From Bradyrhizobium sp. 199 (GTDB taxonomy: Bacteria; Pseudomonadota; Alphaproteobacteria; Rhizobiales; Xanthobacteraceae), in the NCBI RefSeq assembly GCF_023073355.1, contig NZ_JADPJI010000002.1, positions 1,426,001 to 1,490,000 of the forward strand: a stretch of DNA of 64,000 nt, given 5' to 3'. The translations under genes were made by a program, and so were the position numbers. This document shows, one piece after another, positions 44,162 to 51,506 of this stretch. Each line of letters opens with the position of its first letter. Within the stretch, counting starts at the first letter, position 1. The notes under the pieces are model-generated. The model was given only the letters and a program-made list of their open reading frames with translations, made no database searches and was not told the origin of the DNA.

Positions 44162-44169
44162 TACTGCTT

Positions 44170-44205
44170 GAAGCAGTAATTTCCACCGCCCGGACGACCA
44201 TCGGC
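44170..44205 (+). pseudogene. Remnant of a thiolase start
   Basis: EAVISTARTTIGN aligns with residues 4-16 of the thiolase at 27429 ([14 protein letters not shown]); the DNA GAAGCAGTAAT and TCGGCAA match closely, with one codon missing. Only about 12 codons survive, 8 bases after the duplicated promoter. Confidence 0.65.
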
Positions 44206-44206
44206 A

Positions 44207-44344
44207 ATGCGCAAGGGTATCGGCCTGAAGGCAGGACAGATGGTCAGCACGGGCACGCTGACAGGCATGTTGCGGCCGAAGGCAGGTGAGACCTTTGTTG
44301 GCGACTTCGGACCATTCGGCAGCGTCAGCGCGAAACATTCGTGA
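44207..44344 (+). pseudogene. Remnant of a 2-keto-4-pentenoate hydratase/FAH-fold C terminus
   Basis: 45 codons to TGA 44342: GLKAGQMVSTGTLTGML and AGETFVGDFGPFGSVSA. This is the usual C-terminal end of MhpD/HpcG-type hydratases of meta-cleavage pathways. The rest of the gene is absent. It adjoins the thiolase remnant, so both come from a lost catabolic gene set. Confidence 0.7.
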
Positions 44345-44488
44345 GACTGGCGTGGCCTGAGATCGATCTCGCTGCTGACGCACCTTGAACGGTGACGCTG
44401 AACTGCGGCAGCATCGACGACAGGCCCCATCAACCGTCGAGGATTCAAATCGGGCCTCCCTAACGCGATCAAGCGACGCCGGGATGTT

Positions 44489-45112
44489 TCAGAAAGTCGC
44501 GGCCATTGCAGCCAGACGTCGAAGCGCCCTTTCCCGCGCAGCCTCGATCGGCTGTTGCGGCCCGGTGGTTGGCCCGATCGGCACGAACCGGACGTTGTCG
44601 ATCCCGATGAAGCGCAGGATGTCCCGCAGGTACGGCGTTGCCATGTCGATGCGGCCGCGGTTCATGCCGGTGGTAAAGTCGCTGCCGCTGGCGAGGATTA
44701 CCAGCGTCGGCCGGTCCTTGAGCAGGGGGAGATAACCCTGTGACGGGTCGAACCGGAAAGTCAGCCCGGGCTGCACGATGATGTCGAACCAGTGCTTGAG
44801 CTTGTAGGGAATGCCGAAGTTCCACATCGGCGTCGAGATCAGCACGCGATCGGCAAGCGACAGGCGCAGCGCCATGCGCTCGGCCTCGGCAAAGCTCTCG
44901 CGCTGCGGGTCGCTAAACGCTTGCGCGTTCATCCGCGCATATTTCGCCTCGACGATGGGACCCGCAAATTCCGGCATCCGCTCCCGCCAGATGTCCATGA
45001 TATCGAGATCCCAGTCCGGCCGGGCCCGGCCAAAGCTGTCGAGAAAGACGCGCGCGCCGGCACTCGAGACCGAGTCGGCGCGGGGCGAGCAAGACAGGTG
45101 GAGGAGCTTCAC
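44489..45112 (-). CDS. azoR: FMN-dependent NADH azoreductase-family flavodoxin-fold enzyme
   Basis: 207 aa, ATG 45112. Flavodoxin-like: MKLLHLSCSPR (phosphate loop), the FMN-binding TPMWNFGIPYKLKHWFDIIV and ILASGSDF; close in layout to AzoR. It reduces quinones or azo compounds with NADH. Last gene of the minus-strand array, six bases after the SMP-30 fusion. In this setting a quinone reductase role for hydroxylated ring products is plausible. No transmembrane or signal segment. Confidence 0.9.
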   Translation of the reverse strand: MKLLHLSCSPRADSVSSAGARVFLDSFGRARPDWDLDIMDIWRERMPEFAGPIVEAKYARMNAQAFSDPQRESFAEAERMALRLSLADRVLISTPMWNFGIPYKLKHWFDIIVQPGLTFRFDPSQGYLPLLKDRPTLVILASGSDFTTGMNRGRIDMATPYLRDILRFIGIDNVRFVPIGPTTGPQQPIEAARERALRRLAAMAATF

Positions 45113-45118
45113 CAGCGT

Positions 45119-46693
45119 TCATCCCAACGCCCTGATGACGGCGTCCGCCCGAGTGACGATCGCGACGTTCTGCATGGCGAAATTAATTGACGCGTTGTGC
45201 CAGTCGGCATTCATGGTCGAGCAGCAATCCTCGGGAACGATCATGAAGTAGCCCTTGTCTGCGCCGGTGCGGGCGGTGTGCTCGACCGACATGTTGGTCC
45301 AGGCGCCGGTGTTGATGATCATGTCGCGCCCGGTCGCCTTCAGAATCGTCTCGAGCCGCGTGCCTTCCCAGGCGCTCATGCGCATCTTCTCGACGACGAA
45401 GTCGCCGGGCCGTGGTTCGAGGCCGGAGACGGGCGCCGCGCCCCAGCTTCCGCGCACCATCGCCTTGCTGTCGACGAGGCCCTCGAACAACGGCGCATTC
45501 AGTGTGACGCCGGGCGCGCCGGGCTCGACGACGAACCAGACATGGATGATCGCGACACCGCGGGCGCGCGCGGTCTCCGCCAGGCGCCGGACATTCTCGA
45601 TGACGTGCTGTTGCTTTGCGTGGCCGGGCGCGCCGGAGTCGGCGAAGGCACCGCCATCCATGATGACGTCGTTCTGCAGGTCCTGGATGATCATGGCGCA
45701 GCGCTGCGGATCGAGCCGCATCTCGCCGTCGGTCAAGATTGGCGCCCCCGGCGCCGCGCTTGCCGTCGCGTCGCCGCCGCTTCGCCGGCCGCTCATGTAG
45801 GGCTCGTGCCGCGGGCCGACCTTGGTTGGGATCGCGTAGACCGAATGGGTTGAAGTCAGGTACAGCGTGCGAAAATCAGGTGCGCCCCAGGCGAGGTTGG
45901 CGACGAGCTCGGGCACGCGGACTTTGCCGAGCAGCTCGCCGCGCGGCGAATAGACCCAGACGCCGCCGGGCGCGGTGACCCAGATATTGCCGTGCTGATC
46001 GCACTTCATGCCGTCGGGCAAGCCGGGCTCCAACTCGGAGCGGATGGCGCTTGCGAACACCCGCGCATTCGACAACGAACCGTCGCCATCGACGTCGAAG
46101 ACGCGGATCAGCGCCTGCACGGTGTCGTTGACGTAGAGCAGCTTCTCGTCCGGCGAGAAGCACAGCCCGTTCGGCTGGTCGAACAGATTGCGCTCGACCA
46201 CGAGCTTCGGTTCGCCACCGGGCACGACGCGATAGACGCCCTGAAAGCCGAGCTGGCGCGGCCGCTCGACGCCATAGACCGGCATGCGGCCGTACCAGGG
46301 GTCCGAGAAATAGATGGCGCCGGAGGAGTGCACGCAGACATCGTTCGGGCTGTTCAGCTCCTGTCCCCTAAAATGCGAAGCCAGCACCTCGCGCCGGCCA
46401 TCCGGCCGCTCGCGGATCAGCTGCGAGGTCGCGTGCTCGCAGACGATGAGATTGAGCTCGGCATCATAGGTCATGCCGTTGCATTTGTTGGAGGGGCGCT
46501 TGACCTCCACGACACCGCGCCGCGCATCCCAGCGCCGGCGCACGTCGCCGGGCATGTCCGAGAACAGCAGATAATGATCGACCGGATGCCAGATCGGCCC
46601 CTCCGTGAAGTCGAAGCCGGTGCCGACTTGCGCGACCGGCGCATAGGGGTCGATCAGGATCTCGAACTCGCTTCGCAAGGTGACGTGGGTCAT
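45119..46693 (-). CDS. SMP-30 lactonase fused to an isochorismatase-like hydrolase
   Basis: 524 aa, ATG 46693 after TGAGGAT. Residues 10-295 are an SMP-30/gluconolactonase propeller (EGPIW at 31, LNSPNDVCVHSSG near 113-125, QPNGLCFSPD, CDQHGNIWVTAPGG). A Ser/Gly/Ala-rich linker (300-322) joins an isochorismatase-fold domain from about 328 (AMIIQDLQND with Asp338, EKMRMSAW with Lys436). The nucleophile Cys of that family, in TNxCVExTAR, is Ser469 here (NMSVEHTAR), although Cys490 and Cys491 lie nearby. So one chain carries a lactonase and an amidase-type fold that may be catalytically altered. Both activities would suit ring-opening steps. Confidence 0.9.
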   Translation of the reverse strand: MTHVTLRSEFEILIDPYAPVAQVGTGFDFTEGPIWHPVDHYLLFSDMPGDVRRRWDARRGVVEVKRPSNKCNGMTYDAELNLIVCEHATSQLIRERPDGRREVLASHFRGQELNSPNDVCVHSSGAIYFSDPWYGRMPVYGVERPRQLGFQGVYRVVPGGEPKLVVERNLFDQPNGLCFSPDEKLLYVNDTVQALIRVFDVDGDGSLSNARVFASAIRSELEPGLPDGMKCDQHGNIWVTAPGGVWVYSPRGELLGKVRVPELVANLAWGAPDFRTLYLTSTHSVYAIPTKVGPRHEPYMSGRRSGGDATASAAPGAPILTDGEMRLDPQRCAMIIQDLQNDVIMDGGAFADSGAPGHAKQQHVIENVRRLAETARARGVAIIHVWFVVEPGAPGVTLNAPLFEGLVDSKAMVRGSWGAAPVSGLEPRPGDFVVEKMRMSAWEGTRLETILKATGRDMIINTGAWTNMSVEHTARTGADKGYFMIVPEDCCSTMNADWHNASINFAMQNVAIVTRADAVIRALG

Positions 46694-46712
46694 TGTCGAT
46701 CCTCAGGTCACG

Positions 46713-47561
46713 TTAAGCCGGAAACCAGTTGCGTGTGGGCAGCGATTGCACGATCGGGCCGGGGACCTGATCGTGCAGGCGCCCGACGACGTTGCCGCCT
46801 TCGATCTTGGCGGGACGGTCGTGCACCGGCAGCAAATAGCGCGAATTGCTGAGGAGCTTCTTGATCGAGGCCTTCTCCGCCCGCTTGCTGGTGCCGTGAT
46901 TGCCTGTGGTGCGCGGCTCCCAATCGTGGATTTCGTTGAAGGGCGTCACGATCTGGTCGTTGAAGTCGTAAATCACGTCGCCGCAGATCGTCGCAATGCC
47001 GTCGGACGTCTCGACGATGATGTTCATCGAGCCCTCCGTATGTGCATTGGCAGCGTCGCAATAGACGCCGGGCATCAGCTCGATCGGACCGGTGATCTCG
47101 AGGTCAAGAAAGCGCAGCGCGCTCTTGGTGTGCAGCCGGTCGATCAGGTGCTTGATGTCGGGTGCCGGATATTGCGGATGCATCAGGCCGGAGACCGAAT
47201 ATTCGAGCTCCTTGCGGTTGAGCACGACGGTCGTGTTCATCGGGAACAGATCGTCCTTGCCGGCATGGTCGATGTGCAGATGGGTGTGGCAGACGAAGCG
47301 GACGTCGCCCATACGCACGCCGTGGCGCGCGAGCTGGTTCTCGATCATGTTCTCGTGGTACTGCATCCCGCGCATGCCCAGCGTCTCCATGATCTGGTTG
47401 GAGCGGTAGCCGGTGTCGACCACGACCGGATACTTCCCCCCGAGGATCAGGAAGCCGAGGGTGAGGACGCGGCGGGTGCGGCCGCAGTCGCGGCCGAGAA
47501 CCAGAAAGCTCGATTCCAGTTCGATATCGCCGTAGTCCAGGATCTTGATCTCCAGCGCCAT
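46713..47561 (-). CDS. Metallo-beta-lactamase-fold lactonase (AHL-lactonase-like)
   Basis: 282 aa, ATG 47561 with AGGAGGG upstream. Zinc motif HTHLHIDHAGK (HxHxDH), then His in ANAHTEGS, Asp in ICGDVIYDF and His near PVHDRP. The order matches N-acyl-homoserine-lactonase-type enzymes of the MBL fold. In this operon it more likely hydrolyses a lactone or similar ester from the pathway than a quorum signal, which is inference. Cytoplasmic. Confidence 0.9.
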   Translation of the reverse strand: MALEIKILDYGDIELESSFLVLGRDCGRTRRVLTLGFLILGGKYPVVVDTGYRSNQIMETLGMRGMQYHENMIENQLARHGVRMGDVRFVCHTHLHIDHAGKDDLFPMNTTVVLNRKELEYSVSGLMHPQYPAPDIKHLIDRLHTKSALRFLDLEITGPIELMPGVYCDAANAHTEGSMNIIVETSDGIATICGDVIYDFNDQIVTPFNEIHDWEPRTTGNHGTSKRAEKASIKKLLSNSRYLLPVHDRPAKIEGGNVVGRLHDQVPGPIVQSLPTRNWFPA

Positions 47562-47591
47562 TCGTTGCCCTCCTGTCTAGTTTCTTGTCTG

Positions 47592-48476
47592 TCAAAGCCG
47601 ATAGACGCGCGCTGCCGTCGTCCTGAAGATGGCATCCTGCTGCTCCGCGCTGAACGGCGCGGCCGCGCTGCGAAAGGCGTCCACGAGTTCGCGATAGCTG
47701 GTCCACAATTTCTCGATCGGGAAGTTGGAGCCGAACAGGCAGCGCTCGGCGCCGAAGATCGCGACCGTGTCAGTGAGCACGGCGGCGATGTGCGAGGGAT
47801 CGTTGCGATGGATGAAGGTGCCGAGTCCGGACAGCTTTGAGACCACGTTGGGGCAGGCCGCGAGCCGGGCCATCCCGCCGCGCCAGGCGGCGCGGCCGCC
47901 AGGCGAGAGATCCTCCAGCATGCCGGCATGTTGGAGGATGAAGGTCACCCCCGGGCAGGCCTCGGCGAGCGCTGCGGCCTGCGGCATTTGCGGCGTGAAC
48001 ACCTGCAAGTCGAAGCTCCAGCCATAGTCGGCAAGGCGCGCCACGTTGCGATGAATCATCGGATCGGCGCAGAGATCCGGGCGGGCCGCAAAGCGGTAGA
48101 GCCGGTTTTCGTGCCAGTGCAGCTGCATGCGCACGCCGCGCACCAGCGGGTAGCGTTTCAGGCGATCGAGCTGCGGGCGAACGTCGTCCACGGCAAAATC
48201 GGCATAAGCGACGATCGCGTGCGGCCAGCCGTGCTCGCCGGCAGTCTGCTGCACCCATGCGGCCTCGTCCTCGAAACGCTCGGTGGCCCAGTTAGTTTGC
48301 ACATAGACCGAGCGCGTGACGCCGGTGCCCCTGAGGTCGTCGAGATATTCCTGGATCGGATAGTCGCGCCGGATCGGTTCATAGGGGCCGAAGATGCGCG
48401 GCTGCATGGGGCCAATCAGCCAGGGCAGGTCCGCCTGCCGCCAGATATGATGATGGCCATCGACAATGTCGCTCAC
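47592..48476 (-). CDS. Amidohydrolase-2-family hydrolase (PDC-lactonase-like)
   Basis: 294 aa, ATG 48476, overlapping the stop of the VWA gene by four bases. TIM-barrel metal hydrolase: VDGHHHIW at the N terminus, GVRMQLHW, LQHAGML, KLSGLGTF and FGSNFPIEKLW near the end. The HxHxW start and the SNFP block are those of L-fuconolactone and 2-pyrone-4,6-dicarboxylate lactonase relatives. Expected to open a lactone or cyclic amide. Confidence 0.92.
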   Translation of the reverse strand: MSDIVDGHHHIWRQADLPWLIGPMQPRIFGPYEPIRRDYPIQEYLDDLRGTGVTRSVYVQTNWATERFEDEAAWVQQTAGEHGWPHAIVAYADFAVDDVRPQLDRLKRYPLVRGVRMQLHWHENRLYRFAARPDLCADPMIHRNVARLADYGWSFDLQVFTPQMPQAAALAEACPGVTFILQHAGMLEDLSPGGRAAWRGGMARLAACPNVVSKLSGLGTFIHRNDPSHIAAVLTDTVAIFGAERCLFGSNFPIEKLWTSYRELVDAFRSAAAPFSAEQQDAIFRTTAARVYRL

Positions 48477-49594
48477 GCCGCTCTCCTTCGTCCCAACGCC
48501 AGAATGTGCGCGACGATCGACGCGCTGGAGCCGCCATCCACGAGGTCGTCGACGAAGCGCTCGATGGCGATCAGCGCCTCGGTCTGCGGGCGGAAGCCGG
48601 GGCTTGTCGCCAGCGGCGTCAGCCAGCTCAAGCGCCAGGCTCGCCGTGACAGCTTCGCGACGGCGTCGGCGAGTGCGTCGGTCTCGCCACGCTCGAGACC
48701 ATCGGAGACGATCACCACGGCGGCGCCGCGGGCGTAGCCACCGAACCGCGGAACTGCCAGGAAAGCTTGCAGCGCGTCGCCGATGCGGGTGCCGCCGTCC
48801 CAGTCGCTGACCAGATGCGCGGCAGCGTTCATGGCCTGCTCGCGGCGCTTCAGCCGCAACGGGCGGGTGACGCGGGTCAGCCGCGTGCCGAAGGTGAAGA
48901 CTTCGACGTTAGGGGCGGCCTGCACCAGCGCATGCGCGAGCTTCATGTTCTCCTCGGTGCGGCTCTTCATCGAGCCGGAGACGTCGATCAGCAGCAGCAT
49001 CTTGCGCGGACGTTGGCGCCGCTTCATGTGACCGAGCCGCAGGATCTCGCCGTCGCTGCGGACGCTGTCGCGCAGGGTGCGGCGGAGATCGGCGAACGGT
49101 CCGCGGCGGGCGCGCATGCGGCGGTGGCCGCGCCGCCGCGGCAGGCGTCGCGCTGCCTCCCGCGCCAGACGGCGCAATGCGTCCGTGCTCGCGGTCGTTG
49201 CAAATCGGCGCTCGACCAGCGCCTCGGCACGCGTCGCGGTCAGGCCGGAATCGCTCGCCTCGTCGGCAAGAAGCGGCTCCTCATCACCGCGGCCTTCTTC
49301 TTGAAGCCGGACGGTCTCGTCGTCCTCACCGTCATCGGTGCGCTCGATGGCCTCGTTGCCGCGGAAATGCAGATCGAACAGCCGGTCGAACGTCGCGCGG
49401 CGCTCGGGCGGCGGGGCCAGCGTCGCCAGGGCAGCTTGCCTGATGTGCTCGATGCTGCCGGGGCCGAGCAGCTCGATCGCCGCCAGAAACGTCGTGGTTT
49501 GCTCCGGTGCGACGGCGAAGCCGTTCGCGCGCAGCAGCGGGACGAAGGCGACGAAGATCCGCGCGGCGCGCGGCAGCTGCGGCTCGGGGGTCAT
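48473..49594 (-). CDS. coxE: CoxE-like VWA-domain protein
   Basis: 373 aa. N-terminal helical part (RAARIFVAFVPLLRANGFAV), acidic middle (about 86-115), Arg-rich stretch, then a von Willebrand A domain from about 195 with the metal site LLLIDVSGSMKSRTEEN and SDWDGGTRIGDAL, VVIVSDGLERG. CoxE works with a MoxR-type ATPase to mature molybdenum hydroxylases, probably at the active-site metal. Stop and start codons overlap both neighbours by four bases, which fixes its place in one operon. Confidence 0.93.
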   Translation of the reverse strand: MTPEPQLPRAARIFVAFVPLLRANGFAVAPEQTTTFLAAIELLGPGSIEHIRQAALATLAPPPERRATFDRLFDLHFRGNEAIERTDDGEDDETVRLQEEGRGDEEPLLADEASDSGLTATRAEALVERRFATTASTDALRRLAREAARRLPRRRGHRRMRARRGPFADLRRTLRDSVRSDGEILRLGHMKRRQRPRKMLLLIDVSGSMKSRTEENMKLAHALVQAAPNVEVFTFGTRLTRVTRPLRLKRREQAMNAAAHLVSDWDGGTRIGDALQAFLAVPRFGGYARGAAVVIVSDGLERGETDALADAVAKLSRRAWRLSWLTPLATSPGFRPQTEALIAIERFVDDLVDGGSSASIVAHILALGRRRAA

Positions 49595-50472
49595 GCCGTC
49601 GCCTCCGCGAGCATGGCATCGAGCCGCGGCGAGATGAAGTGCAGGTCTTCCTCATCCTTGAGCGCCACGCCGATCGAGCGCTTGAACGCATCCGGCCAGC
49701 GCGCGCCGCCCTTGTGCAGCAGGGTCGCGGCCTCGGCCCAGTCGACCGCCTCGGCAATGCCCGGCGCCTTGCTCAGCGGTTCGCGCCGCAACTTTTCCAC
49801 GGCTGCAACGACGGCGCGGGCCGTTGCCTCGGCGACGCTGGAGGCGCGCATCATGATGATCCGCGCTTCGCGCTCGGCACTGGGATAGTCGATCCAGTGA
49901 TAGACGCAGCGGCGGCGCAAGGCCTCGTGCAGATCGCGTGTCCGGTTCGACGTGAGGACCACGACCGGGCGCTCGGCCGCGCGCACCGTGCCGCGCTCGG
50001 GAATCGAGATCTGAAAGTCGGAGAGGAATTCGAGCAGGAAGGCCTCGAACTCCTGGTCGGCGCGGTCGATCTCGTCGATCAACAGCACGGTGGAATCGGG
50101 CGCGCGGAGCGTGGCCAGCATCGGCCGCTCGATCAGAAAGGTCTCGCCGTAGATGTCGATGCTCTCGTCGCCGGCCTGGCGGATCGCCAGCATCTGGCGC
50201 GGGTAGTTCCACTCATAAAGCGCAGCAGAGGCGTCGATGCCCTCGTAGCATTGCAGGCGGATCAGGCGGCGCCCGAGCACGGCAGCGATCGCCTTTGCGG
50301 CCTCGGTCTTGCCGACGCCCGGCGCGCCCTCGAGCAGCAGCGGCTTGCCGAGTGCAAGGCCGAGATAGGCCGATGTCGCAAGACCCTCGTCGGCGAGGTA
50401 ATAGGCGGCCCGCAACGCTTTCTCCAGCGCCTCGGGGCTGTCGATGCCGACGATGTTGCTGCGAACCGCCAC
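49591..50472 (-). CDS. coxD: MoxR/CoxD-type AAA+ ATPase
   Basis: 293 aa from GTG 50472 (GAGG eight bases upstream; the longer open frame overlaps the hydroxylase gene and is rejected). Walker A EGAPGVGKTE at about 49-58, Walker B VLLIDEIDRAD, sensor VVLTSNRTRDLHEALRRRC. CoxD-like chaperone ATPases act with CoxE in cofactor insertion of molybdenum hydroxylases. Ten bases after the split large-subunit gene and overlapping coxE by four. Confidence 0.93.
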   Translation of the reverse strand: MAVRSNIVGIDSPEALEKALRAAYYLADEGLATSAYLGLALGKPLLLEGAPGVGKTEAAKAIAAVLGRRLIRLQCYEGIDASAALYEWNYPRQMLAIRQAGDESIDIYGETFLIERPMLATLRAPDSTVLLIDEIDRADQEFEAFLLEFLSDFQISIPERGTVRAAERPVVVLTSNRTRDLHEALRRRCVYHWIDYPSAEREARIIMMRASSVAEATARAVVAAVEKLRREPLSKAPGIAEAVDWAEAATLLHKGGARWPDAFKRSIGVALKDEEDLHFISPRLDAMLAEATA

Positions 50473-50482
50473 GGCCGATCCT

Positions 50483-51505
50483 CTAGCGCCGCGCCTGCGG
50501 CCGCGCGCCGCCCTGGCTCTTGATCGCGCGCAGCACCTTTTCGGGCGTGATCGGCAGGTCGTCGATGCGCACGCCCACGGCGTTGAAGATCGCATTGGCG
50601 ACGGCCGGCAGCACCGGATTGGCGCACATCTCGCCGGGGCCCTTGGCGCCGAACGGGCCATCGGGGGCGGGACGCTCCAGCACTGCGATATCGTGCGGGC
50701 AGATGTCGCCCGGGCCGGGCATCAGGTATTCGACGAAGTCGCGGGGGCCGTGAACGGGATCGGGATAATAGGGCTCGGGGGTCTCGTAGAGCGCGTGGCT
50801 GACGCCCATCCAGGCGCCGCCGACCAGCTGCTGCTCGACCAGACGCGGGTTGAGCGCGCGGCCGAGCTCATACGCGGAGTCCATGCGGACCATCGCGACC
50901 TCGCCGGTCTCGTCGTCGACCTCGACCTCGGCGACGAGGCAGGCATGGGCGTAGCAGGTCGCCGGCGACATCTCGCCGGTCTCGGGATCAACGTTGGAGA
51001 GCGGAACGAGAAAGATGCCGCGGCCGGAGATGGTCTTGCCCTGCTTGAACTGCGCGGCAATCGCGACGTCCTTGGTCGAGATCGAGCGATGCGGCGCGCC
51101 CTTGACGTGGATGTTACCGCGGCCGTCGGTTTCGAGATCGGACGCGTTGACCTCGAGCTCCTCGGCCGCCGCCTCCATCATCACGCCGCGGGCCTCGCGT
51201 GCGGCGGCCATCACGGCGTTGCCGACGCGGTGGGTGCCGCGCGAGGCGAACGAGCCCATGCAGTGCGGGCCGGTGTCGGAATCCGCCGTGTCGACATAGA
51301 CGTCCTCGACCGGCACGCCCAGCGTCTCGGCGCAGATCTGCCGCGTCACCGACTTCATGCCCTGTCCCAAATCGATCGAGGACAGCGCCACGGTGAACTT
51401 GCCGCTGGGATTGGAGTGAACCAGTGCCTGGCTTGGATCGCCGCCAAGGTTCATGCCGATGGGATAATTGATCGACGCCATGCCGCGTCCGCGATGCCTG
51501 GTCAT
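50483..51505 (-). CDS. Molybdenum hydroxylase large subunit, C-terminal half
   Basis: 340 aa. ATG 51505 begins one base after the stop of the N-terminal half, with AGGAGA (inside the upstream coding end) seven bases before it. Residues cover the second molybdopterin-binding domain of the xanthine dehydrogenase family: MASINYPIGMNLGGDPSQA, DLGQGMKSVTRQICAE, FASRGTHRVGN, and GAKGPGE (286-292) with the catalytic base Glu292. On its own it cannot hold the cofactor; it must pair with the product of 51507-53099. Confidence 0.92.
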   Translation of the reverse strand: MTRHRGRGMASINYPIGMNLGGDPSQALVHSNPSGKFTVALSSIDLGQGMKSVTRQICAETLGVPVEDVYVDTADSDTGPHCMGSFASRGTHRVGNAVMAAAREARGVMMEAAAEELEVNASDLETDGRGNIHVKGAPHRSISTKDVAIAAQFKQGKTISGRGIFLVPLSNVDPETGEMSPATCYAHACLVAEVEVDDETGEVAMVRMDSAYELGRALNPRLVEQQLVGGAWMGVSHALYETPEPYYPDPVHGPRDFVEYLMPGPGDICPHDIAVLERPAPDGPFGAKGPGEMCANPVLPAVANAIFNAVGVRIDDLPITPEKVLRAIKSQGGARPQARR

Positions 51506-51506
51506 G

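Larger units (their letters stand above)
43437..44162. repeat. 0.73-kb duplication, copy 2 (HxlR gene plus operator)
   Basis: Matches 19735-20459 almost base for base, from TAGGAGCGAATTCAGCG to AACTATAAGGTA. Differences are scattered substitutions and a few single-base indels outside the gene (for example GCGGCAGGCATG against GCGGCAGCATG). Same orientation as copy 1. Confidence 0.92.

Noticed and set aside
44345..44488. Possible tRNA T-arm (GAGGATTCAAATCGGGCCTCCC) or attachment site
   Set aside because: No acceptor or anticodon arm can be folded around it, and it does not repeat the tRNA-Lys 3' end.
50473..50661. N-terminal extension of the MoxR gene
   Set aside because: The extension overlaps the hydroxylase gene out of frame and reads as Arg/Cys/Pro-rich shadow; GTG 50472 has a ribosome site.
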